Shown one piece after another: positions 23,401 through 25,888 of a stretch of 64,000 bases of DNA (position 1 is its first letter; the number at the start of each line of letters is the position of its first letter). The position numbers and the translations under genes were made by a program. The notes under the pieces were generated by a model that did not search any database, had not been told where the DNA came from, and was given only the letters and a program-made list of their open reading frames with translations. The stretch comes from Rhodanobacter sp. C05 (GTDB lineage: Bacteria > Pseudomonadota > Gammaproteobacteria > Xanthomonadales > Rhodanobacteraceae), in the NCBI RefSeq assembly GCF_002001165.1, contig NZ_MUNQ01000008.1, positions 248,001 to 312,000 of the forward strand, read 5' to 3'.

Positions 23401-25797
23401 AATCGCCTTGACCGCCGCGAGCGGGCCCGATACGACACTCAGACGCGGACCGTTGACGATGCCGATCGCCAGCTCCACATCCTTATTGAGATATTCGCCA
23501 AGCGCTTCCGTCCCAAGCGGTACGGCCAACATTGCACCGGCCGGCAATTCGCTTATCAAGCGCGCCCGGGTCGCAACGATCCGGAGCCCGTCTTCCAGCG
23601 AGAACACGCCCGCGAGCGTCGCCGCCGTATATTCCCCAAGGCTATAGCCGACACATGTTCCAGGCGCAATTCCCCATGTTTCCAGCAGGCGCGCCAACGC
23701 GTATTCCAGTACAAACACGGCCGGCTGCGCCAGTTCGGTCTGCGCCAGGATGCCAAGATCTCGCTCTCCGGCAACCATGCGGCGGAATGCGTCGCCCGCA
23801 CTGGCCTCCCTCGATGGCCGCGTCTGGAAGACATCCAGCAGATCGAGGTCGAGTTCACTCTTCAACCAGCCGCAGCAGTAATCCACCCATTGGCGGAATA
23901 CCGGTTCGGCTTGATAAAGACCCTGTCCCATTCCAAGGTAGTGATCGCCGACACCGGCAAACACGAATGCCGGCGACATCTCGGGAGAAAGCAAACGTTC
24001 CGATTTCGCAACTACAGGACTGGCACCAGGAGCCGCATCCGCGACAACGACCGCACGATAGGGATAGCTTTCACGCTTCGTTAGCGTATACGCCAGATTG
24101 CGGCGGGACGGCGCATTGCCACCGCGCAAGCTCTCATCGACAACGCGGCACGCACGCTCCAGGCCAGCAGCAGTCCGCGCTGAAACCGGGAAAGCTCTGA
24201 AGATGATCTCGTCGTCTTTTTCGGCCTCTGTCGGAGCAGCCTCCAAAACTACGTGCACGTTGGTGCCACCGAAACCAAACGCACTGACGCCAGCCAGAGG
24301 CAAGCGCGAGCTAGTCGGCCACGGCGTCAGCGCCGTGACGACTTCCACCATCGTCTTGTCGAAGCCGATGCGCGGATTCGGTCGTTCGAAATGGAGCGAG
24401 GCGGGAATTTGGCGATGCTTCATCGCCAGCACGGTCTTGATAAGACCGGCCATGCCGGCCGCAGCCTCCAGGTGACCGAGATTCGTCTTGACCGAGCCAA
24501 TCAGACATTTGCGATCGGCCGGTCGCCCTTGCCGCAACACCGCCGACAAGGCAGCGACTTCGATCACATCGCCGATCGGTGTCGCTGTTCCGTGAGCCTC
24601 GACATAGTCGACGTCCGCCGGCGAGATGGCCGCCGCCTCATAGGCGGCTTCCAGCATCGCTTCCTGGGCCGCCCGGTTCGGCGTCGTCAGCGCGAGCGTC
24701 CTGCCATCCTGATTGATTGCGCTGCCGCGGATCACGCCGTAAATGCGGTCGCCATCTGCTTGCGCGCGCGAACAGGTTTTGAGCACCAGCGCCGCGGCGC
24801 CTTCACCACGAACATAGCCGCTCGCATCCGCATCGAACGTTCGGCACTTCCCATCCGAGGACAACAATCCTGCCTGCGAAAACACGATGGTGAATTCCGG
24901 CGTCAACATCAAATTGACCGCGCCCACCAAAGCCGTTCGCGACTCGCCGCTGCGAAGGCTTTGGCAGGCCATGTGAATCGCCGTCAAAGCCGAGGAACAA
25001 GCCGTGTCGATCGATAAGCTCGGCCCGCGCAAATCGAAGAAATAGGAAATTCGATTAGCCGTGATGCTTGCTGAATTACCGGTTCCTGCATAAGCGTCGA
25101 TCGAGCAGCGATCACTGAATTGCCGGTCGCGATATTCCTGGTTCGACAGACCAACGAACACACCAACCCGGCTGCCGCGTACGGCGTCGCGATTGAGGCC
25201 AGCGTCTTCGAGCGCCTCCCATGCAACTTCGAGCATCGCCCGCTGCTGCGGGTCCATGCGTTCTGCTTCGCGCGGCGCTATGCCGAACGCTTCGGCGTCG
25301 AATTCCTCGATGTCAGGGATGAAGCCGCCATGTCGCGTGTTCATCTTGCCCGGTGTGCCGATGACCGGATCGTAGACGGAGTCCAGATCCCAACGCGCCG
25401 CAGGCACTTCCGAAATCGCGTCCTTGCCGGAACTCAGCAATTCCCAAAATTCAGCGAGATTTTGTGCGCCCGGAAAACGGCAGGACATGCCGACGATGGC
25501 GATCGGCTCCTGCGCCGGCAATGCCGGCTCCGCAGGTCGGGAAGAGCGTTGCGTCGACCGCTCACCCGTCGCAGAAATATATTCGACGACGTCGCCGATG
25601 GAATCGAAATCGTAAAACAGAGTGACCGGCAGTTCGGTTTCGAGCCAACGCTCGAAATCGCCGGTCAGGGCTGCGGCTTCGCTGGAGGATAGACCGAGAT
25701 CCGAAAAGGAATCATCCCACGTAATCTCCGACATCGAGACTCCGCTGATTTCCCCCAGATGCTCGACGAGCCACTGACCAATAACGTTCTTATCCAT
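1..25797 (-). CDS. Giant modular type I polyketide synthase (3' end beyond left edge)
   Basis: One uninterrupted frame of 8,599 codons reads from an ATG at 25797 to base 1 and stays open. Order: ACP0, (KS-AT-KR-ACP) x5, KS-AT. KS cysteines are at residues 267, 1770, 3323, 4851, 6406 and 7963, each followed by HGTAT and a GH motif. AT serines are at 719, 2233, 3787, 5312, 6870 and 8431 in GYS(L/V)GE(Y/F), and all ATs that can be checked carry HAFHS, the malonyl-type signature. Five KRs keep a glycine-rich NADPH motif and the K-S-Y-N residues. Five ACPs carry LGGNSL; ACP0 has LGLSS. No DH, ER, MT or TE motif is seen. A second in-frame ATG at 25806 is possible; neither start has a strong SD. The chain is predicted to be beta-hydroxylated at each step. 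ABC exporter and tailoring genes precede it on the same strand. Confidence 0.96.
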   Translation of the reverse strand, partial: MDKNVIGQWLVEHLGEISGVSMSEITWDDSFSDLGLSSSEAAALTGDFERWLETELPVTLFYDFDSIGDVVEYISATGERSTQRSSRPAEPALPAQEPIAIVGMSCRFPGAQNLAEFWELLSSGKDAISEVPAARWDLDSVYDPVIGTPGKMNTRHGGFIPDIEEFDAEAFGIAPREAERMDPQQRAMLEVAWEALEDAGLNRDAVRGSRVGVFVGLSNQEYRDRQFSDRCSIDAYAGTGNSASITANRISYFFDLRGPSLSIDTACSSALTAIHMACQSLRSGESRTALVGAVNLMLTPEFTIVFSQAGLLSSDGKCRTFDADASGYVRGEGAAALVLKTCSRAQADGDRIYGVIRGSAINQDGRTLALTTPNRAAQEAMLEAAYEAAAISPADVDYVEAHGTATPIGDVIEVAALSAVLRQGRPADRKCLIGSVKTNLGHLEAAAGMAGLIKTVLAMKHRQIPASLHFERPNPRIGFDKTMVEVVTALTPWPTSSRLPLAGVSAFGFGGTNVHVVLEAAPTEAEKDDEIIFRAFPVSARTAAGLERACRVVDESLRGGNAPSRRNLAYTLTKRESYPYRAVVVADAAPGASPVVAKSERLLSPEMSPAFVFAGVGDHYLGMGQGLYQAEPVFRQWVDYCCGWLKSELDLDLLDVFQTRPSREASAGDAFRRMVAGERDLGILAQTELAQPAVFVLEYALARLLETWGIAPGTCVGYSLGEYTAATLAGVFSLEDGLRIVATRARLISELPAGAMLAVPLGTEALGEYLNKDVELAIGIVNGPRLSVVSGPLAAVKAIQEKLQEDGFISRLLGTSHAFHSPMMQPVAKALSDLIDGMQLSAPRIPILSNVTGDWLQDDEATSSAYWGRHLCETVQFGACLEKLFERESGALIEIGPGQSLNSLARLHPSFNQRKHLVVSTCRGAFDPQEDQAVFLKSLGEFWCAGGSVNWDATFEDAPGSHVSLPSWLFDRQRYWLEARQQVVPSTQEVGEKIADIGKWFYRESWSEASVVQASADAGAANWLVLFADSSAGEALSKGLRGSKRIVSTDVASDPERLRRAIGEMRKEGFVPNRIVHLGGLTAEDDFDAAQARGYLSLLALMKALGESRSTAPIQLDIVSNGLYAARMDDAISTAKATLIGAIRTISQEYQNVAVRSVDIDGIDAEAGSRLLAEILSPSEDVAIAYRGDVRLVQRYESEPLAEVAADRDVLRQGGVYVITGGLGNVGLTVAGMLTHRYHAKVALLSRRAFPERAQWEQWLSEHDAEESVSQQITKLLEMEAAGGEVLVLTADVADEARMGEIFALLDERYGQVHGVFHAAGLITAASNNIIGELTAQQIDTHFSAKIRGTLALSRLLETRNADFCLVFSSISAVLGGLTLSAYVAANAFEDSFVVSRRNAVGTRWVSVNWDTWASGRGTQDNKGTTLEGLLMWPDEGAEAVRRVLGSSASARLVNSTADLWSRLDQWVYRKAASPTGGNTERKLSYYARPAVSTAYVAASSKIEKRVARVFQDVLGIDAIGLEDNFFELGGNSLVSLQILAELQREFETQLSPILIFEAPSISAVSQRLASLLGGEDRPAAADTSARRRRLVKRGSTSSDIAIIGMASRSSGAPDIRALWDNALNGVESLVRFSDDELREAGVDPALVHNPAYVKVRGVVADIDLFDAGVFGISPREAELMDPQHRLMLETAWETLEHAGYDSYRYDGSIAVFAGTTPSEYQAGLFLDRALWEGLNEFDTYLANTQDSLATRVSYKLNLRGPSLSVGTYCSTSGVAIHLACQSLRAGESDMALAGGISLRVPSTGGYLYEPGNQASPDGHTRTFDARAQGTVFSDGIGMVLLKRLEDAIEDGDTIHAVIKGSAVNNDGSLKAGYTAPSVEQQSEVVSMALENAGLSAADIHYVEAHGTATELGDPIELAALTKAYRESTDKVGYCALGSIKPNIGHTDRAAGVIGVIKATHVLKSGLVPPTLHFERPNPKIDLANSPFVVSNQRQELPASVSPWRAGVTTLGVGGTNVHFILEEAPEIEPSGPSRGAQLLLLSAKTQASLDGLSARLSAHLQEHPEQNLADVAYTLQTGRKRLEFRKAVVCNDHGEAIAALQADQQPHLAPNGKPSVVFMFPGVGDHYQDLAADLYRTEAAFRDLINHCCAVLEPVIGLDLREVLFTPGGLSGQPRATMDLKALLKRGDQSARADDRLQATWLAQPAVFVIEYSLAQLLMSWGIQPQAMIGYSLGEYVAAAVAGSLSLEDALRLVALRAKLIEALPGGAMLAVPLAEAEVAALLPKDVSIAICNGPKTTVVSGSDAAIAAFEATLAAKTIVSRRLQTTHAFHSPMLDGAAEGLRELLADVVFSAPAIPYLSNLTGTWIGEQEAASADYWVSHMYGTVRFADGIGELLGEDKGRVLLELGAGQSLGSFVKQHPAYGRGMAVIPTLRAPFQDQRDDAFLLGAVGRMWLAGIEPDWAAFYREERRLKASLPTYAFDRQRYWIDTEVTDWSLVNRMLTQAEKSPLADSFYVPSWKSIGTVDGALKTFALPTGSCWLIFADTDGIGDALAAAVKPLGIETVLVRRGDAFEVANDGSLSLRAAEKDDYIAVLKDLKRRGLTPARIVHLWAAERWDADLSGHLQEHLETGFYSLFHLAQAIGERLSDTPIELCIVASDMEPVLGTETIHPTKATLRGPCKVIRQEFASVACRSIDLFSSSEAVLAADRLGSRLAAEILSGEDQFTAFRDGQRWIAVAEPVQIEAPFDEIPRLKEGGVYFITGGLGGIGFAFAEYVYRTRNAKLVLVGRSGLPPREEWNAILAAGKDDQLTERVRKISGLIEAGADVLMITADVADQTQMDASVREAVARFGTIDGVFHAAGLPGQGLTQLKTVQVAADVMAPKIQGTLALDRALSGIKLDFMILVSSIAAITGGGPGQIDYCAANAFMDAFAQRHRAKHGVTVSINFGEWQWDAWSDGLKGYQPEMQEALRSHRRQFGITFEEGMEAVRRILALDVPQMILLPEDAVAMIEGSNSCWVTNISSAVQQTRGRRPTAYPRPALSSQFVAASNEMERKIAAIWQRALGIDQIGTKDNFFDLGGNSLVGLQVVAELRKELDVDLRQVVLFEAPTIDALVRYLSPATEDSVAQDAGRVLAERRERVRVGSASRDIALVGMSGRYPGARTPQELWKNVSAGVESVTFYSEAELQEAGVSAAKLRNPNYVRVGYDVADFDVFDARLFGYAPREAEMIDPQHRQFLECAWEALEDAACDPETYRGLIGIFAGAAGSAYMHNVLAHPELLTSGLATLQAGIGNHNDSLATRVAYKLNLRGPAMSVQTFCSTSGVAMHAACKSLQYGECDIAMAGGVHIGISGKAGYLYEEGGIDSPDGHTRTFDADAKGSVISDGVGVVVFKRLEDALADGDHIYAVVKGSALNNDGSFKIGYTAPSVEGQVAVVTEALAVAAVTADSISFIETHGTATELGDPIEVTALTKAYRQSTDKVGFCALGSIKTNIGHTDRAAGVTGMIKAALSLQHERITQVLHFKAPNPNIDFANSPFFVAEQAMAWPRGAVPRRAAVNVLGLGGTNVHFILEEAPELEPSGPSRGTQLLLLSAKTQSSLDGLSARLSAHLQEHPEQNLADVAYTLQMGRKRLEFRKAVVCNERGEAIAALEQGGEQGHLTPNGKPSVVFMFPGVGDHYQDMAVDLYRTEPVFRDELDYCCEQLQQVIGLDLRELLFTQAGRVGGARPVLDLKALLKRGEQGPQADNALQQTWLAQPCVFVIEYCLAHLLMSWGIVPQALIGYSLGEYVAATVAGSLSLEDALRVVALRAKLIDALPGGAMLAVPLPEDEVRGLLGDALSVAICNSPKMTVVSGATAAIEALEARLSERQVMTRRLQTTHAFHSNMMEPVCEGLRELLSDIALKAPTIPYLSNLTGTWIEEAQVTSPDYWLSHLCQTVRFADSVGELLKDKERVLIEVGAGQSLASFVKQHPGYDKDAAPVISVLRAVFHEQADDAFLQTALAKLWLTGIEPDWAAYYANERRLKLSLPTYAFEQQRYWIEPGKSNLEDDAENGKLADIGRWFYQTQWLPSPLGANATDAQSLEQSTWLVLLDRVGAGAALASKLREHAQHVVTITAHETATFSASATHDYVINAGDPSHLTRVLRELRQAGITPEHIVHLGNVDDAQTFDALQEHGFFSLLGLVRALDESRMTGLIRLLVVSTGLYAVRDGDAMSSGKGTSIGACRTIPQECPNITLRSIDLDVVDIDRLFSEVVATTDDVAVAYRGDERLVQTYATLPADEVLPDHDVLRQNGTYVITGGLGNVGMTLAGMLARRYAAKVALLSRRDFPARELWDTWLSEHAGDDETSRQIIQLRAIEETGGEVLVLTADSADEVRMGEAFALLEARYGQIHGVFHAAGLNTLESHNIIKETTRERCEAHFVAKVHGTQVLGKLLESRHADFCMLFSSLSATLGGITLSMYAAANAYEDSYALSQRNNANTRWVSVNWDSWAREGEQFHKGTTLEAFLMWPDEGSEAVRRVLGSTRANHLINSTASLHARLDQWVYRKHLRQKSARGEALSYYERPALSTSYVAASNEVEQRIAQVFQDVLGINKVGLDDNYFELGGNSLISLQLIAELQREFNVPLSPILLFEASSVSALAKHLLPANESLMHAPSKVDTDKRRQRARRGNAGSGIAIIGMSGRFPGADDVKTFWNNALNGVESLTIFSDDELREAGVDPALIHNPAYVKARGIVEGVDLFDAGVFGINPREAELMDPQHRLMLEVAWQTLEHAGYDSHRYDGPIGVFAGTMQSLYQMRLHTDRELWAGLDFFDTAMANTQDSLSTRISYKLNLSGPSLSIGTYCSTSAVAIHLACQSLRSGESDMALAGAASLRVPSRQGHLFEQGNQGSPDGHTRTFDARAQGTVFSDGVGMVLLKRLDDALEDGDTIHAVIKGTAINNDGSLKAGFTAPSVERQAEVITLALADAELTPADIHYIEAHGTATELGDPIEVAALTRAFRQTTAEKQFCLLGSIKSNFGHADRAAGVFGVIKATHILQTGLAPPTLHFERPNPKMDLANSPFFVSNQLYRLPATATPRRAGVTALGVGGTNAHIILEQSPTLAPSEPGKPWNFLTLSARTPTALDAMRENLAEALEADENIQLADAAFTLHRGRREFGERLAVVGRDHAEMVQALRNHDSVRHVRGSKESAKRPVAFLFPGVGEQYVNMAAGLYRELPEFRQDMEHCFDLLREFDIDLRDVLFVENMPAQNQEKRMLRGDVAQDSFTQKLNQTVHAQPCMFVLEYCLARQLMRWGVQAEAMLGYSVGEFAAAAIAGILSLSDAVRLVAGRARIIDTLPGGVMLAVPLAASEVTPLLSAGLAVGISNGPKLCVVSGAEAAVAEFEKVLAAKNIVSRRLPTTHAFHSPMMRPAADALRELLKTVPLHAPSMRYLSNVTGTWITDAEATDPEYWVRHMCQSARFGECLDVLLGKGDWILLEVGPGISLASLVKQRAVALKSETSPVVVSTLPSAYVRDDDHAVLTSAMARLWVSGTAPDWNTYYTGESRRRIPLPTYAYERQRYWIEIAQDDFSIADGMLTQREKAKLPDFFYAPLWAASGELSADLSALKLAERACWLIFADTDGAGDLLAKTVEPLGVDAVRVQRGQSFAEAGDGTFVLRPAEKKDYDALFKALKRRGQLPSRIVHMWTAEQWEQQTTAPLQEQIDASFYSLFSLAQSLGDYLNDVAVELCIVSSDMESVLGIEAIHPTKALVKGPCKVIRQEFADITCRSIDLFSTHDSHTGTEQLVAQLAKELLAGHKDQFVAFRDNRRWLPLVERVRIDAPLEATPRLKEGGVYFITGGMGGIGLAIAEYLYQTQSAKLVLVGRSALPPREQWDEISVQVGEDRVSERVRKLNNLVKAGAQVLVITADVANQAQMNDAVHQATEQFGTINGVFHAAGLPGQGLTQLKTAQAAAEVMAPKIQGTLALDHAFAGVDLDFMLLVSSIAALTGGGPGQIDYCAGNAFLDAFAQRNRSRHGATVSINFGEWQWDAWSEGLKGFQPELREAMVAHRRQFGITFEEGMEAIRRILSLDVPQMIVLPEDAVAMIGGSNICAVAKLSSAVQQSRGRRQTAYPRPALSSQFIAASNEMERKIAAVWQRALGIDQIGTKDNFFDLGGNSLVGLQVVAELRKELDVELTQVVLYEAPTIDALVRLLSPAQETTGQEESASQRLAERRGKVRQGRSSNDIALIGMSGRFPGARTPQELWKNLSAGVEAVTFYTEAELLEAGVSPAKLRNPNYVRAGYDVEGFDLFDAPLFGYAPREAELIDPQHRQFLECAWEALEDAACDPGRYAGTIGMFAGSNASTYVHNLMSRPDLMESPVAGLQIGIGNSNDALATRVAYKLNLRGPAISVQTFCSTSGVAMHTACRSLLHGECDIAMAGGVNIAISGKVGYMFEEGSIDSPDGHTRTFDVNSKGAVIGDGVGVVVFKRLEDALADGDHIYAVVKGSAINNDGSFKVGYTAPSVEGQSVAIAEALAVAGVDADSIGFVETHGTATELGDPIEVAALTRAYRGSTDRVGYCALGSIKPNVGHLDRASGVTGLIKAALSLQHELITHVLHFTAPNPNIDFANSPFFVVDKPVAWPRGETVRRAGVNVLGLGGTNVHFILEEAPLIEASSASRPTQLLLLSAKTQASLDNMSSRLSAHLQEYPEQDLADVAYTLQMGRKRLEFRKAVVCNERGDAITALLEGGEQAHLTPNAKPSVVFMFPGVGDHYQDLAADLYRTEVVFRDLIDHCCAVLEPVIGLDLREVLFTPGGLSGEARASMDLKGLLKRGDQGARADDRLQATWLAQPAVFVIEYSLAQLLMSWGIQPQAMIGYSLGEYVAATVAGSLELEDALRLVALRAKLIEALPGGAMLAVPLAEAEVSALLPEGVSIAICNGPKTTVVSGSDAAITVFEAILAARSIVNRRLQTTHAFHSPMLDGAAEGLRELLEDVTFSAPTIPYLSNLTGTWIGEKEAASADYWVSHMCGTVRFADGIGELLKDKGRVLLELGAGQSLGSFVKQHPAYERGMAVIAALRAPFQDQRDDAFLLGAVGRLWLAGIEPDWASFHGEERRLKVSLPTYAFDRQRYWIDAEVAVPAFSLEKSMMTLAEKSPLADSFYAPLWKAVGTVDGALKAPTPTTGTCWLIFADTDGIGDALAAAVKSLGIETVLVRRGEDFAVMQDGSLSLRAAKPEDYVAVLKDLKRRGLTPARIVHLWAAERWDADMSAHLTEQLENSFYSLFHVARAIGERLADTPIELCIVASDLEPVLGTETIHPTKATLRGPCKVIRQEYATIACRSIDLFSSNEAALGADRLGTRLAAEILSGQGQFTAFRDEQRWIPVAVPVHIDAPLLDEMPRFKEGGVYFITGGLGGIGLAFADYVYQTRNAKLVLVGRSGLPPREEWADILAAGKDDRITERVRKIGGLIDAGAEVLIITVDVADATQMEDAVRQALEQFGTINGVFHAAGLPGQGLTQLKTAQAAADVMAPKIQGTLALDRAFADVDLDFMMLVSSVAAITGGGPGQIDYCAANSFLDAFAQRYHTKHGVTVSINFGEWQWDAWSDGLKGYQPEMQEALRSHRRKFGITFEEGMEAVRRILALDTPQMILLPEDTVAIIEGSNSCAVTTISNAVKQTRGGRSTAYPRPALSSQFIAASNEMERKIAAVWQRALGIDQIGTKDNFFDLGGNSLVGLQVVAELRKELDVELTQVVLYQAPTIDALVRLLSPAQETTGQEESAGQLLAERRGKVRQGRSSNDIALIGMSGRFPGARTPQELWKNLSTGVESVTFYTDAELLEAGVSPAKLRNPNYVRAGYDVEGFDLFDAMLFGYAPREAELIDPQHRQLLECAWEALEDAACDPERYAGMIGMFAGSNASAYINNLMSRPDLMESPVAGLQIGIGNSNDALATRVAYKLNLRGPAISVQTFCSTSGVAMHFACKSLLLGESDIAMAGGVHIAISGKAGYMFEEGGIDSPDGHTRTFDVNSKGTALGDGVGMVVFKRLEDALADGDHIYAVVKGSAINNDGSFKVGYTAPSVEGQSVAIAEALAVAGIDAGTIGFVETHGTATELGDPIEVAALTKAYRGSTDRVGYCALGSVKPNIGHLDRASGVTGLIKAALSLQHELITQVLNFTAPNPNIDFVNSPFFVSNKPIAWPRGETVRRAGVNVLGLGGTNVHFILEEAPLLEASSASRPAQLLLLSAKTQRSLERMVDRLGAHLREHPEQNLADVAYTLQTGRKRLEFRQAVICHDHTDAVAALEVGDVKRVLAAHQPPNSKRSAVFMFPGVGDHYQDMAVDLYRHEAVFREELDHCCSLLEPVIGLDLREVLFTPGGLSGEARAAVDLKALLKRGEQGPQAGDSLQQTWLAQPCVFVIEYCLAHLLMSWGLMPTALVGYSLGEYVAATVAGSLSLEDALRVVALRAKLIDALPGGAMLAVPLPEDEVRRLLGEALSVAICNSPKMTVVSGATAAIEALEARLSERQVMTRRLQTTHAFHSNMMEPACEGLRELLSDIALKAPTIPYLSNLTGTWIEEAQVTSPDYWLSHLCQTVRFADGVGELLKDKE
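2429..7095 (-). other. PKS module 5: KS-AT-KR-ACP
   Basis: KS5 starts near 7095 with VQTFCSTS (Cys6406). AT5 has GYSLGEYVAA (Ser6870) and resembles AT2. KR5 (FITGGLGGIG, near 3600) has VSSVAA and DYCAANS. ACP5 has LGGNSLVGLQ near 2620-2640. The KS5 start and the KS6 start lie 4,671 bp apart and the flanking DNA is very similar. Confidence 0.88.
7096..11757 (-). other. PKS module 4: KS-AT-KR-ACP
   Basis: KS4 starts near 11757 with GTYCSTS (Cys4851). AT4 has GYSVGEFAAA (Ser5312) and FPGVGEQY, clearly different from the other ATs, although HAFHS is kept. KR4 (FITGGMGGIG, near 8280) has VSSIAA and DYCAGN. ACP4 carries LGGNSLVGLQ near 7300. AT4 is a candidate for an unusual extender, but this cannot be decided from sequence alone. 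Confidence 0.88.
11758..16344 (-). other. PKS module 3: KS-AT-KR-ACP
   Basis: KS3 starts at 16344 with VQTFCSTS (Cys3323). AT3 (Ser3787) is almost identical at DNA level to AT6 over about 500 bp. KR3 (YVITGGLGNVG, near 12900) is of the same subtype as KR1 and has MYAAAN at the catalytic tyrosine. ACP3 has LGGNSLISLQ near 11960. Catalytic residues are intact. Confidence 0.88.
13933..14447. repeat. Near-identical AT-encoding repeat (copy in AT3)
   Basis: Partner of the repeat at 1-515. The other ATs in the gene are clearly more divergent over the same stretch, so this looks like recent duplication or gene conversion between modules 3 and 6. Confidence 0.85.
16345..21000 (-). other. PKS module 2: KS-AT-KR-ACP
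   Basis: KS2 starts at 21000 (DIAIIGMAS) with active-site GTYCSTS (Cys1770). AT2 has GYSLGEYVAA (Ser2233) and resembles AT5. KR2 is of the FITGGLGGIG type (about 17530) with VSSIAA and IDYCAAN. The ACP carries LGGNSLVGLQ near 16530-16560. The catalytic residues are intact, so a beta-ketoreducing extension is predicted. Confidence 0.88.
21001..25515 (-). other. PKS module 1: KS-AT-KR-ACP
   Basis: KS1 begins near 25510 and has a canonical DTACSS active site (Cys267), unlike the other KSs, fitting its role of accepting the starter from ACP0. AT1 (Ser719, GYSLGEYTAA) is divergent from AT2, 3, 5 and 6. The KR core starts near 22170 (YVITGGLGNVG) with SS, AYVAAN and a lysine in FSAKIRG. The ACP (LGGNSLVSLQ) is near 21190-21240. 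There is no space for a DH between AT and KR beyond the KR structural subdomain. Predicted product: beta-hydroxy extension. Confidence 0.88.
25560..25797 (-). other. PKS N-terminal loading ACP (ACP0)
   Basis: Roughly residues 1-80. The sequence DDSFSDLGLSSSEA around residues 28-41 matches the helix-II start of a carrier protein, with Ser38 as the likely phosphopantetheine site. It lies in front of the first KS with no loading AT, so the starter is probably delivered in trans, most simply by the fatty-acyl-AMP ligase encoded at 28907-30736. The motif departs from the LGGNSL shared by all other ACPs in the protein. Confidence 0.8.
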
Positions 25798-25888
25798 AGT
25801 ACGCATTTGGCACCCATCGATTGCAATTCATTGATTGACAGCAGCAAAGGCGTTTGCCGAGGCCGCTGAAGAATCGAACGGAAGTACT

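Noticed and set aside
22453-24084. Plus-strand frame of 543 codons
   Set aside because: Antisense to AT1 and its flanks; the minus-strand frame shows clear AT motifs and this one shows none.
1-25797. Trans-AT polyketide synthase
   Set aside because: Each module contains its own AT with the active-site serine.
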